NCBI GenBank assembly: GCA_036374175.1
Contig: DASUUH010000088.1
Span: 1-64,000 of the forward strand
Length of the DNA stretch: 64,000 nt
Direction: 5' to 3'
Source of the DNA: JASLBX01 sp036374175
Lineage (GTDB): Bacteria; Actinomycetota; Actinomycetes; Jiangellales; Jiangellaceae
Shown: positions 34,243 to 42,329 of the stretch, in pieces
Layout of the letters: every line of letters begins with the position of its first letter
Position numbering within the stretch: position 1 is the stretch's first letter
The notes under the pieces: model-generated
The model's input: only the letters and a program-made list of their open reading frames with translations
Database searches by the model: none
Told to the model about the DNA's origin: nothing
Translations under genes and position numbers: made by a program

Positions 34243-35325
34243 GTGACGACCGCGACCATCAACCTGGACTTGTCCGGCCCCGAACTGACCGCCGCACTGT
34301 GCGACATCGAGTCCGTCAGCGGCAACGAGGCTCGGATCGCCGATGCGATCGAGTATGCGCTGAGTGCATTGAGTCATCTGCGCGTGGAGCGCGATGGCGA
34401 CACGATTGTCGCGCGCACGCAGCTCGGCCGTCCTGAGCGCGTCGTCATCGCGGGTCACATTGACACCGTCCCCGTCGCCCGCAATCTGCCCACCCGATGG
34501 GACGGTGATCATCTGTGGGGGCGGGGAACGGTAGATATGAAAGGCGGCGTTGCGGTCGCCCTACGGCTCGCTGCCCACGTCCGCAATCCGGTCCGCGACG
34601 TCACGTACGTGTTCTACGACAACGAGGAAGTCGAGTCGCACAAGAACGGGCTAGGCCGAGTCGCCACGACGCATCCGGACTGGCTGGCCGGCACGTTCGC
34701 CATCTTGATGGAACCGACGTCCGCGGTCGTTGAGGGTGGCTGCAACGGCACGATGCGAATCGAGGTGACGGTGCGCGGCCGGGCCGCCCACAGTGCACGG
34801 TGGTGGATGGGTTCGAACGCCATCCACGACGCCGGCCGAGTGCTGGACCGGCTGCGCAGCTACGAGCCGGCGGAGATCGAAGTGGACGGCCTGACCTACC
34901 GCGAGGGACTCAACGCGGTCGGCATCCGCGGCGGCATCGCGGGCAACATCATCCCGGACGAGTGCGTCGTGACCGCCAACTACCGGTTCGCACCCAGCCG
35001 CACCGAGCAGGACGCTCAAGAACACGTGCGCGAGGTGCTCGGCGACTTCGACGTCGTCGTGACTGACGCGGTGGCTGGTGCGCGTCCCGGCCTGACGCAT
35101 CCTGCCGTTGCGTCGTTCGTGGCGGCCGTCGGCGGGTCGCCTCGAGCCAAGGAGGGGTGGACGGACGTCGCGCGGTTTTCGGTGCTGGGCATCCCCGCGG
35201 TGAACTACGGGCCCGGCGATCCGCAACTGGCGCACCACGACGACGAGCAGGTCGCCATTAGCGAGATTCTGGCTTGCGAAGAACGGATGGTCACTTGGCT
35301 CAGCGCGGGCGCCAGCGGGGCCTAG
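34243..35325 (+). CDS. dapE: Succinyl-diaminopimelate desuccinylase
   Basis: The 360-residue M20-family zinc hydrolase produces LL-diaminopimelate from the succinylated precursor. Metal-site motifs are VVIAGHIDTVPVARN and LWGRGTVDMKGGVAVAL, then YDNEEVESHKNGLGR with the catalytic Glu pair, and LAHHDDEQVAISEI near the end with the last His ligand. Actinobacterial DapE with this short lid contains VRGRAAHSARWWMGSNAIHD. The GTG at 34243 begins MTTATINLDLSGPELTAALC. The LOG-family gene follows after 10 bp. Confidence 0.95.
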   Translation: MTTATINLDLSGPELTAALCDIESVSGNEARIADAIEYALSALSHLRVERDGDTIVARTQLGRPERVVIAGHIDTVPVARNLPTRWDGDHLWGRGTVDMKGGVAVALRLAAHVRNPVRDVTYVFYDNEEVESHKNGLGRVATTHPDWLAGTFAILMEPTSAVVEGGCNGTMRIEVTVRGRAAHSARWWMGSNAIHDAGRVLDRLRSYEPAEIEVDGLTYREGLNAVGIRGGIAGNIIPDECVVTANYRFAPSRTEQDAQEHVREVLGDFDVVVTDAVAGARPGLTHPAVASFVAAVGGSPRAKEGWTDVARFSVLGIPAVNYGPGDPQLAHHDDEQVAISEILACEERMVTWLSAGASGA

Positions 35326-35335
35326 CCTGGTAACT

Positions 35336-36118
35336 GTGAGGGAGAAGCACATCGGCCCGCTCACGCTTCGGCGGGCCTTGGCCGAAGGCACCACCGCGGA
35401 TCAGCGGCTGCTCGACGAGCGCGGCCCGACGGATTGGGTGCACACCGACCCGTGGCGGGTCATGAGGATCCTGTCCGAGTTCGTCGAGGGGTTCGGTGCG
35501 CTCGCGCAACTCGGCCGCGCCGTCAGTGTGTTCGGTTCGGCGCGTACGCCGCGCGACGACCCGTACTACGAAATGGCCGTCTTACTGGGTGAGCGGCTGG
35601 CCGCGAACGGCTACGCCGTCATCACCGGCGGTGGACCCGGCATCATGGAAGCCGCCAACAAGGGTGCCTGCGAGGCCGGCGGGGTCTCGGTGGGCCTCGG
35701 CATCGACCTGCCGTTCGAGCAGGGTTTCAACGAGTACGTCGACCTCGGCATCGACTTTCGTTATTTCTTCGCCCGCAAGACGATGTTCGTCAAGTACGCC
35801 CAGGGATTCGTGGTGATGCCCGGCGGGTTCGGCACCCTTGACGAACTGTTCGAGTCGTTGACGCTGGTACAGACCGGCAAGGTGACGCAGTTCCCGATCG
35901 TGTTGATGGGCAGCGAGTTCTGGGGTGGCCTGATCGGGTGGGTCCGCGAGCGGCTTGCGGGCGACAAGAAGATTGCGGTCGCCGATGTCGACTTGATCAC
36001 GCTGACCGATGAGGTCGACGAGGTGATCGAAGTCGTCAGACGTTCTGAACAGGCTCGCGCCGAGCGGATGGCGAGCCGGCCGCCGGCGAGTGCCGCGGAC
36101 GGTGTCAGCGAGCCGTAA
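35336..36118 (+). CDS. LOG-family protein (TIGR00730)
   Basis: The 260-residue Rossmann-fold protein carries both LOG motifs, GGGPGIMEAANKGA and PGGFGTLDELFE, with an arginine-containing segment between (FFARKTMFVKYAQG). LOG proteins are cytokinin-nucleoside 5'-monophosphate phosphoribohydrolases or general nucleotide N-glycosidases. An M. tuberculosis homologue (Rv1205) beside dapE has this activity. The GTG start is 10 bp after dapE, which suggests co-transcription with it. The C-terminal 25 residues are Arg/Ala-rich and probably disordered. Confidence 0.9.
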   Translation: MREKHIGPLTLRRALAEGTTADQRLLDERGPTDWVHTDPWRVMRILSEFVEGFGALAQLGRAVSVFGSARTPRDDPYYEMAVLLGERLAANGYAVITGGGPGIMEAANKGACEAGGVSVGLGIDLPFEQGFNEYVDLGIDFRYFFARKTMFVKYAQGFVVMPGGFGTLDELFESLTLVQTGKVTQFPIVLMGSEFWGGLIGWVRERLAGDKKIAVADVDLITLTDEVDEVIEVVRRSEQARAERMASRPPASAADGVSEP

Positions 36119-36164
36119 TCGTTCGTGGCCCAGGTTCCTCGGCTGGACAGCCTACGGTGGGATC

Positions 36165-36743
36165 ATGCGTGCCCCCACCGATGCCGTACCTGTCCGCCGC
36201 CTGGCCGCTGCGGCGGGTCTGCTTGCAGCCGTGGTGCTCGTCGTCACCTCGTGTGGCGGTGAGGAAGAGCCCGCAGGGACCGCCGATGCCGGCGACGACG
36301 CGGTGCCTACCGAGCAGATGGACGCTCCGTCGCCGACGATGACCGACGAGGCCGAGACCGGCGACGTCGGCACCGCCGACGAGACCGATGAAGCTGACGC
36401 GGGGGACAAGGAGGACACCGAGGCCCTGGCTGCCGGCATCTACCGCGAATTCAGTGAAGACGCGCTCGCGGAGCCGGGGTACGAAACCAACGTCATCTTC
36501 TTTCACGCCTCGTGGTGCCCCGAGTGCCGGGCGTTCGAGCAGTCGATCGAAGCCGGCCCGATTCCCAATGGAGTGCAGATCCTGAAGGCCGATTACGACA
36601 CCGAGACCGAGCTCAAGCAGAAGTACGACGTGACCATCCAGACCACGTTCGTCAAGGTCGACGAAGACGGCGAAATGATCTCGTCCTGGATCGGATACCA
36701 GCAGGACCGGTCCGTCGACAACCTCCTCGACCAGCTGGGCTAG
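36165..36743 (+). CDS. Thioredoxin-like lipoprotein
   Basis: The 192-residue precursor has a lipoprotein signal (AAAGLLAAVVLVVTSC) followed by an acidic, low-complexity linker of about 60 residues. The thioredoxin fold comes next, with active site ASWCPECRAFEQSIE, and the cis-Pro region is replaced by TIQTTFVKVDEDG. It should face the outside of the membrane and act as a thiol reductase or transfer electrons. The CcdA-like membrane protein starts 2 bp after its stop, the natural electron donor, so the two make a compact thiol-redox module. Confidence 0.88.
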   Translation: MRAPTDAVPVRRLAAAAGLLAAVVLVVTSCGGEEEPAGTADAGDDAVPTEQMDAPSPTMTDEAETGDVGTADETDEADAGDKEDTEALAAGIYREFSEDALAEPGYETNVIFFHASWCPECRAFEQSIEAGPIPNGVQILKADYDTETELKQKYDVTIQTTFVKVDEDGEMISSWIGYQQDRSVDNLLDQLG

Positions 36744-36745
36744 CG

Positions 36746-37465
36746 GTGCCGTTCGCCGGAGTGGCGCTGCTTGCCGGTGCACTGTCGGTGCTGGCACCGT
36801 GCGTCGTCGGGTTGTTGCCCATCCTGGTCGGTCGCTCGGTCGCGCCCGGAAGCCGGATGCATAGCGCGGTGCTGGTCATCGCCGGGCTGTGTGGCTCGAT
36901 CTTCGTGTTCACGATGCTGTTCCGGGCCACGACGTTGCTGGTGGACGTCCCGCAGCTGGTTTGGCAGTACGTCGCTGGAGCGATCCTGGTCGGCTTCGGC
37001 GTGGTCTCGCTGCTCCCGCAGCTGTGGGACCGGGTCAGTGCGCGGCTTCGGCTTGCTGACGTGGGCGACCGGGGCGCGCGGTTCGGCATCGGCCGGCAGA
37101 GCCGGGTCGGAGACGTCGTGCTCGGCGCCAGCCTGGGGCCTGCGTTCAGCGCGTGCAGCCCGACGTACGCGCTGATCGTGGCGGTGATCCTGCCCGCGAC
37201 GCCGGCCGAAGGGGCAGCGTACCTGCTTGCCTATCTCGCCGGGCTGGCCGCGATGATGGCAGTGATCGTCGTCGGCGGGCGCCGCGCAGTCACGGCGCTC
37301 GGATGGGGTGTGAACCCGCACGGTTGGTTCCGCCGTGGTCTCGGGGTGTTCTTCATCCTGTTCGGGGCGGCGATCGCGACTGGCTTCGACAAGGAAGTGC
37401 TCAGCTTTGTTGTCGAAAACGGCTGGTTCGATTGGCAGTTGCAGTTCGAAGATGTGATCCGATGA
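36746..37465 (+). CDS. CcdA/DsbD-type thiol-disulfide electron transporter
   Basis: The 239-residue protein has about six membrane helices. The two redox cysteines of the CcdA family are at the expected spots, in LSVLAPCVVGLLPILVG (helix 1) and GPAFSACSPTYALIVAVI (helix 4). CcdA passes reducing equivalents from cytoplasmic thioredoxin to an extracytoplasmic partner; here the partner is most likely the thioredoxin-like lipoprotein encoded immediately upstream. GTG 36746 overlaps nothing but has only a 2-bp gap, so co-translation is expected. The two-component genes begin 43 bp downstream. Confidence 0.88.
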   Translation: MPFAGVALLAGALSVLAPCVVGLLPILVGRSVAPGSRMHSAVLVIAGLCGSIFVFTMLFRATTLLVDVPQLVWQYVAGAILVGFGVVSLLPQLWDRVSARLRLADVGDRGARFGIGRQSRVGDVVLGASLGPAFSACSPTYALIVAVILPATPAEGAAYLLAYLAGLAAMMAVIVVGGRRAVTALGWGVNPHGWFRRGLGVFFILFGAAIATGFDKEVLSFVVENGWFDWQLQFEDVIR

Positions 37466-37508
37466 GCACATCCGGCGAGACCGCTCGAGCTTTCCGGAGG
37501 ACTCCGGC

Positions 37509-38285
37509 ATGAGTACCGCGCGAATCCTCGTTGTGGAGGACGACTCCGCAGTTTCGTCCGTCGTCGCTGCCTACGTGCGCGATGCGGGCTTCGAACCGCG
37601 CGTCGCCGCGGACGGGTTCGCCGCTGAGCGGGCCTGGCGGGAGTGGCGACCGGATGTCGTCGTGCTGGACGTCATGCTGCCGGGGCGGTCGGGTTTGGAC
37701 GTGCTGCGGCGCATGCGGACGGACGGGGATCACACGCTCGTTGTGGTGTTGAGCGCGCGCGGCGAGGAGGAAGACCGAGTGGTGGGGCTGGAGGTCGGTG
37801 CGGACGATTACCTCGTCAAGCCGTTCAGCCCGCGTGAACTGATGTTGCGGATCGCCGGCCTGCTGCGCCGCGAAGAACGGCTCGCCGGTGCTCCCGTCGT
37901 GCCGCGTACCCTCGAGGCCGGGCCAGTGACGGTCGACACCGGTGCCCATACAGTGAGTGTCAGCGGCGAGCCGGTCGCTCTGACCACCCGTGAGTACGAA
38001 CTGCTGGTGTTCCTCATGCGCCACCCCGGCCAGACCTTCACCAAACGCGATTTGCTGCGCCGGGTGTGGGGCTGGGACTTCGGCGACAACTCGACGGTGA
38101 TCGTCCACGTGCGCCGGTTGCGGGAGAAGATCGAACAGGACCCGTCGGATCCGCGGCTAGTGATCACGGTGCGAGGGACGGGTTACCGGTTCGCGACGGC
38201 GGCTGAATTGACAGCAGCAGCTCCGGTTGTCCGGCCGGACAACGACGTCGGCGCTGGTGAAGAACCTGTCCGGCCGGACAACTAG
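37509..38285 (+). CDS. OmpR-type response regulator
   Basis: This 258-residue response regulator has receiver residues D11/D12, phosphoacceptor D54 in VVVLDVMLPGRSG, S82 and K104 in YLVKPFSPRE. The C-terminal winged helix shows ALTTREYELLVFLMRHPGQT, STVIVHVRRLREKIE and VITVRGTGYRF. An odd C-terminal tail of about 28 residues repeats VVRPDN/PVRPDN. It arises from two copies of a TGTCCGGCCGGACA palindrome at the DNA level. The histidine kinase follows after 21 bp. The regulon is unknown; proximity suggests the upstream thiol-redox module. Confidence 0.93.
   Translation: MSTARILVVEDDSAVSSVVAAYVRDAGFEPRVAADGFAAERAWREWRPDVVVLDVMLPGRSGLDVLRRMRTDGDHTLVVVLSARGEEEDRVVGLEVGADDYLVKPFSPRELMLRIAGLLRREERLAGAPVVPRTLEAGPVTVDTGAHTVSVSGEPVALTTREYELLVFLMRHPGQTFTKRDLLRRVWGWDFGDNSTVIVHVRRLREKIEQDPSDPRLVITVRGTGYRFATAAELTAAAPVVRPDNDVGAGEEPVRPDN
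38226..38280. repeat. Duplicated palindrome inside the end of the response-regulator gene
   Basis: GTTGTCCGGCCGGACAAC (38226-38243) is a perfect 18-bp palindrome. Its 14-bp core TGTCCGGCCGGACA recurs at 38267-38280, 41 bp between starts. The copies are translated as VRPDN in the regulator's tail. They lie just upstream of the kinase start, so they could also be a DNA-binding site or a transcript hairpin between the two genes. Confidence 0.75.
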
Positions 38286-38306
38286 GCACGGGAGGGAGGT
38301 GCGCCG

Positions 38307-39422
38307 GTGAGCGAACTGGCCTTCATGCTGACCGCGACGGCGGCGAGTTGCCTCGGCGTCGGCGTCGCCGGCTGGTTCGCGTTGCACGCCACGCGCCGCC
38401 GCTCGGTGACCCTCGCAGTCGTGATCTGTGCCCTGGTGCCGATGGTGGCGGTCATCGTTGCGGTGCAGGTCAACGTCCGGGCCATGTTCCTGTCCGACCA
38501 CGATGCCGAGGTCATCGCCGTCGTATTGACGACTGCGGCGGTCCTGGCCGTCGTACTCGCGGTGGTGCTCGGCCGCCGCATCGCAGCGGGCTCGCGGAAT
38601 CTTGGTCACCGGCTGAACCGGCTGACCGAGGAGTACACCGCACATGGAGCGGCCGACCAACCGGCATCGGCCGAATTGGCCACGCTCACGGCTCAACTTG
38701 ACGAGGTACATCGCAAACTCGCCGCCTCCAGAGCCCGTGAGCAGGCACTTGAGGCCAGCCGTGGGGACCTGGTGGCGGCACTCAGCCATGATCTGCGGAC
38801 CCCTCTAGCCGGGATTCGCGCGCTAGCCGAAGGGCTCGAAGACGGAGTCGTCGCGGACGTGCCCCAGGCGCTGGCTCAGTTGAAGGCGAACACTGATCGC
38901 ATGACGCGGATGGCCGACGATCTGTTCGAACTCTCCCGGCTCAGATCGGTTCCCAGGCACCGTCGTGACTCGTTGGTCAGCATGCGAGAACTGGCCGACG
39001 ACGTGGTGGCCGAGATGCAGCCAGAGGCAGCGGCCGCGGGGGTGCGGCTGCAATGTGAATTGGATGCCCGGCTTGCCGTACGCGGCGACGGCGGCGAGCT
39101 CACCAGGGCACTGGCCAACCTGTTGAGCAACGGGGTCCGACATACGCCGGCCGGCGGCGAGGTGACCGTGGCCGGAACCTCCGCCGACAGCACCGTCCTG
39201 ATCAGTGTGACGGACGGCTGCGGCGGCATCCCCGCAACGGATCTGTCCCAGGTGTTCGAGGTGGGCTGGCGCGGTGATCCGGGACGCGGCGGCAACGGTC
39301 AGCCGGGTAGCGGGCTTGGGCTTGCCATCGTCCGCGAGGTCATGGCCGCGCACGGCGGCTCGGTCGAGGTGACGAACATCCACGGGGGCTGCCGCTTCGA
39401 CCTGCACCTTCCGGCCGCCTGA
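38307..39422 (+). CDS. Sensor histidine kinase
   Basis: The 371-residue kinase has two N-terminal membrane segments (about residues 5-25 and 35-55) and a third hydrophobic stretch at about 68-90. A HAMP-like linker and coiled region follow. The dimerisation/phosphoacceptor helix is LVAALSHDLRTPLAGIRALA with H161. The ATPase domain has the N-box LANLLSNGVRHTPAGGEV, the G1 region VTDGCGGIPATDLSQVFEVG and G2 GSGLGLAIVREVMAAHGG. The extracytoplasmic loops are short, so it may sense a membrane signal. The GTG has GGGAGGTG upstream. It is paired with the response regulator 21 bp before it. Confidence 0.92.
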   Translation: MSELAFMLTATAASCLGVGVAGWFALHATRRRSVTLAVVICALVPMVAVIVAVQVNVRAMFLSDHDAEVIAVVLTTAAVLAVVLAVVLGRRIAAGSRNLGHRLNRLTEEYTAHGAADQPASAELATLTAQLDEVHRKLAASRAREQALEASRGDLVAALSHDLRTPLAGIRALAEGLEDGVVADVPQALAQLKANTDRMTRMADDLFELSRLRSVPRHRRDSLVSMRELADDVVAEMQPEAAAAGVRLQCELDARLAVRGDGGELTRALANLLSNGVRHTPAGGEVTVAGTSADSTVLISVTDGCGGIPATDLSQVFEVGWRGDPGRGGNGQPGSGLGLAIVREVMAAHGGSVEVTNIHGGCRFDLHLPAA

Positions 39423-39431
39423 TCCCCTCGC

Positions 39432-39492
39432 GTTGATCATGGGCGTTTCGTGGTAGACGGGCCCGGTCTACGACTAAACGCCCATGATCAAC
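39432..39492. repeat. Intergenic palindrome, ATGGGCG outer-arm type, copy 2
   Basis: Perfect 17-bp outer arms: GTTGATCATGGGCGTTT (39432-39448) and its reverse complement (39476-39492). Inner arms are GTAGAC and GTCTAC around GGGCCCG. It sits between the convergent kinase and folP2 genes, a bidirectional-terminator position. The outer arm matches the element at 5070-5129. Confidence 0.9.
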
Positions 39493-39505
39493 ACAAGGAA
39501 GGGGC

Positions 39506-40396
39506 TCACGCGAGGCCGCGCCGGGCCACCGCCGGTGGGCGGGTGCCGTGGATGGTTGCCACCATGTCCAGCGCCTGCCGGGTAGCCGCAACGTCATGCG
39601 CGCGAAACACGCGTGCGCCGTGCCACGCCGACACCACCGTGGCCGCCAACGTGCCGGCCAGCCGGTCGTCGACCGGCAGGTCGAGCGTCTCTCCGACGAA
39701 GTCCTTGCGGGAGAGCGCGACGAGCACCGGCCATCCGGTGCCGACGAGTTCGTCCAGCCGGCGGGTGATTTCGAGCGAGTGGTAGGTGTTCTTGCCGAAG
39801 TCATGGGTCGGATCGACCAGCAGGCCGTCCGCTCGTACGCCGGCTGCGAGCGCTTTGTCGGCGAGCGCCGTCGTGCCCGCGATGACGGCGGCCATCACGT
39901 CGTCATACCGCACGCGGTGCGGGTCGGTCCGCGGCGGGAGCCCTCCGGTGTGGCTGCAGACCAGGCCGACGCCATACTGTGCCGCGACCGTCACCAGGTC
40001 GGAGTCGGCCCCCGCCCACGTCTCGTTGATCAGGTGGGCGCCCGCCGTGCAGACGGCGTCGGCGACCCGGTGCCGGTAGGTGTCGACGCTGATCACTATG
40101 CCGGGATGGCGATCGCGGACGGCCGCGACCAGGTCGGCCGTCCGCGCGATCTCCTCGGTTTCACTGACCGGCGGGCCGTGACCGGCCTTGACCCCGCCGA
40201 CGTCGACGATGTCGGCTCCGTCGCTGACCGCCTTGTCCACCCGGGCGAGCGCCGCGTCCAGGGCGAACGTCGCGCCCCGGTCATAAAACGAATCAGGTGT
40301 GCGATTGACGATGGCCATCACGGCGTACGTGCCCGGCGGGAAGGAACGGGTGCCGAGGCGTAGAGTCCCGTCACCTGGTGGTCCCTGATGCGACAC
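39506..40396 (-). CDS. folP2: Dihydropteroate synthase-like protein FolP2
   Basis: The 296-residue TIM-barrel protein has pterin-site landmarks AIVNRTPDSFYDRGATFALD, GADIVDVGGVKAG, ISVDTYRHRVADAV and VDPTHDFGKNTYHSLEI, ending RPPAVARRGLA. Standard DHPS has NVTPDSFSDGG and an RGT-like start. The variant seen here matches the mycobacterial FolP2 (Rv1207), which has been reported to lack DHPS activity. So it may not be a folate enzyme. GTG 40396 is used because GGAGGA lies upstream. In M. tuberculosis gpgS follows; here the DivIVA-domain gene is divergent next door and gpgS is absent. Confidence 0.88.
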   Translation of the reverse strand: MSHQGPPGDGTLRLGTRSFPPGTYAVMAIVNRTPDSFYDRGATFALDAALARVDKAVSDGADIVDVGGVKAGHGPPVSETEEIARTADLVAAVRDRHPGIVISVDTYRHRVADAVCTAGAHLINETWAGADSDLVTVAAQYGVGLVCSHTGGLPPRTDPHRVRYDDVMAAVIAGTTALADKALAAGVRADGLLVDPTHDFGKNTYHSLEITRRLDELVGTGWPVLVALSRKDFVGETLDLPVDDRLAGTLAATVVSAWHGARVFRAHDVAATRQALDMVATIHGTRPPAVARRGLA

Positions 40397-40493
40397 GGCG
40401 TCCTCCTGGCAGACGTACAGCACGCACAGCGTGGCACCATCGTCGCCTAAGGTGGGACGCCGACCCCATCTGGACGGGATAGGGAGGCAAGCC

Positions 40494-40925
40494 GTGTCCA
40501 TGTACATCGTGTTCGTGGTCGTGGCGGCGGTCGTGGTCTTCGCGGTAGCGGCCGCAGCCGTCGGTCACGGTGACGGACTCGAAGAGCCGTTCCCGGACAT
40601 GGAGCGTCCGTACCTTCCCGACGGCAGAGTCGAGCCGGTCGACATCGACGACGTGCACTTCGCGGTGGCGTTTCGCGGCTACCGGATGGAACAGGTGGAC
40701 ACCGTGCTCGATCGGTTGGCCGAGGAGCTGATCAAGCGTGACCAGCACATCAGCCGGCTGGAACGGATCGTGCACGCGCAGACCGTGCAGTCTGCAGTCG
40801 GCTACGGCAACAACAGGTCGAACCGGGTGGGTGTCGACACCGGATCGATGCCGGCGGTCCAGAACGATCAGGTGAACTCGCCGGCGGAGCCACGGAAAGG
40901 CCAGCCGGACGACACGTCGGGTTAG
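40494..40925 (+). CDS. Small membrane-anchored DivIVA-domain protein
   Basis: The 143-residue product starts with one hydrophobic helix (YIVFVVVAAVVVFAVAAAAVG). A short DivIVA-domain segment follows (VHFAVAFRGYRMEQVDTVLDRLAEEL, quoted only in part as FRGYRMEQVDTVLDRL), then a disordered polar tail. DivIVA domains recognise curved membrane and recruit wall-synthesis proteins at poles; the short form here resembles Rv1209, which occupies the same position. GTG 40494 has AGGGAGG upstream. The function is unknown. Confidence 0.82.
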   Translation: MSMYIVFVVVAAVVVFAVAAAAVGHGDGLEEPFPDMERPYLPDGRVEPVDIDDVHFAVAFRGYRMEQVDTVLDRLAEELIKRDQHISRLERIVHAQTVQSAVGYGNNRSNRVGVDTGSMPAVQNDQVNSPAEPRKGQPDDTSG

Positions 40926-40956
40926 CCGGCCGACGACCCGAACCAGGCGCAGTTCT

Positions 40957-41541
40957 TCAATTGCGCGCCACACATGCGGCAAGGTGGTCGTTGACCACGC
41001 CGGTTGCCTGCATTGTCGCGTAGGCGGTGGTCGGGCCGACGAAGACGAAACCGCGCCGCTTGAGGGCCTTGGCCAGCGCGGTGGACTCGGGTGTAGTCGC
41101 AGGGACGTCCGCCAGCGTCTGCGGAGCCGCCCGATGTCCGTTGGGCGCGAAGGACCAGATCAACCGATCGAGAGCGCCTTCGCCTTCGGTGTCGCGCAGC
41201 CGGACCAGGGCGCGAGCGTTGGTGATGGCGGCCGCGATCTTCGCCCGGTTGCGGACGATGCGTTCATCGGACATGAGTCGCTGAGCGTCAGCGTCGTCGT
41301 AACGAGCGACCACGGCCGGATCGAACCCGCCGAACGCCGCGCGAAAGCCTGCGCGCTTGCGCAGGATGGTCAGCCAGGACAGGCCCGACTGGAACGCCTC
41401 CAGAGTCAGCCGTTCGTAGAGCGCGGCATCACCGCGGACGGGCCGCCCCCACTCCTCGTCGTGGTAGGCAAGGTAGTCGGCCGTGCTGAGGGCCCAGGGG
41501 CAGCGCAAGTCACCGTCCGGGCCTGGAAGAGCGTCGGTCAT
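40957..41541 (-). CDS. tagA: DNA-3-methyladenine glycosylase I
   Basis: The 194-residue base-excision repair enzyme removes 3-methyladenine from DNA. It begins with the zinc/active-site region RCPWALSTADYLAYHDEEWG and has the helix-hairpin-helix FQSGLSWLTILRKRAGFRAAF. The C-terminal GFVFVGPTTAYATMQATGVV and VNDHLAAC complete the zinc site. The start overlaps the enoyl-CoA hydratase stop by 4 bp (ATGA), so it is translated in a three-gene unit with paaX and the hydratase. Confidence 0.94.
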   Translation of the reverse strand: MTDALPGPDGDLRCPWALSTADYLAYHDEEWGRPVRGDAALYERLTLEAFQSGLSWLTILRKRAGFRAAFGGFDPAVVARYDDADAQRLMSDERIVRNRAKIAAAITNARALVRLRDTEGEGALDRLIWSFAPNGHRAAPQTLADVPATTPESTALAKALKRRGFVFVGPTTAYATMQATGVVNDHLAACVARN

Positions 41542-42329
41542 CGGCCGGTGAACTCGGCCTTCTGCTTGGCCAGGAAGGCCGTGACCGCAGCACGGTGGTC
41601 CTCGGTGGCGCCGGTCAAGCCCATCATCTCGCCCTCGCGGACGAGCGATTCCTGCAGCGAGTGAGTTGCGGAGTAGGCCAGCACGTCGCGGACGGCCGCG
41701 TACGCAACCGTCGGCCCGTCGGCGAGCTGGTGAGCCAGCTCTCGCGCCCGGGTCAGCACGTCGTTGTCGGGGACGACCTCGGTGGCCAAACCTAGCGATA
41801 ACGCCTCGTCAGCCTTCACCGTGCGAGGCAGCATCAGCAGCTCGCGTGCCTTCGCCCAACCAACAAGCCGGGGGAGCGTCCACGATGAACCGCTGTCGCA
41901 GGACAGCCCGATCGCGGTGAAAGCGAGGTTGAAACCGGCCGACTGGCCGACGATGCGGAAATCACATGCGAACGCGAACGATGCGCCCGCCCCGGCGGCA
42001 ATTCCATTGACCGCCGCCACGACGGGTTTGTTCATCGTCGCGAGCGCAGTGACGATCGGGTTGTAGTGCTCCTCGACGGTGGTGCCCAGTGACGCCGGTC
42101 CGGCGCGGAGCGCGTCGGCATGTTCGTTGAGGTCCTGACCCACACAGAACGCCCGTCCACTGCCGGTGAGAAGAACCGCGCGAACCGACGGGTCGTCGGC
42201 GGCTCGGCGAAGGTCATCGCACAACTCGGTCTTGGTAGCGGTATCGAGGCTGTTCATCGCGTCTGGGCGGTTGAGTGTGATGGTGGCGACGCCGGCGTCG
42301 ATCACGTACAAGACCGGTTGATCGGTCAC
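41538..42329 (-). CDS. Enoyl-CoA hydratase/isomerase family protein
   Basis: The 263-residue crotonase-fold protein has ITLNRPDAMNSLDTAT near the start. The oxyanion-hole strands are GRAFCVGQDLNEHA and VNGIAAGAGASFAFACDFRI. A Gly/Asp pair in FTAIGLSCDSGSSWTLPRLV occupies the acid-base region, closer to PaaG-type ring-oxepin isomerases than to a classical Glu/Glu hydratase. Substrate is uncertain. It lies between tagA (4-bp overlap) and the PaaX regulator (4-bp overlap). That placement favours phenylacetyl-CoA-like substrates, although no other paa genes are in the window. Confidence 0.88.
   Translation of the reverse strand: MTDQPVLYVIDAGVATITLNRPDAMNSLDTATKTELCDDLRRAADDPSVRAVLLTGSGRAFCVGQDLNEHADALRAGPASLGTTVEEHYNPIVTALATMNKPVVAAVNGIAAGAGASFAFACDFRIVGQSAGFNLAFTAIGLSCDSGSSWTLPRLVGWAKARELLMLPRTVKADEALSLGLATEVVPDNDVLTRARELAHQLADGPTVAYAAVRDVLAYSATHSLQESLVREGEMMGLTGATEDHRAAVTAFLAKQKAEFTGR

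Noticed and set aside
39506..40396. Calling the DHPS-like gene folP1, the active sulfonamide target
   Set aside because: The residue pattern NRTPDSFYDRGATF and the gene context match FolP2, which is reported to lack DHPS activity.
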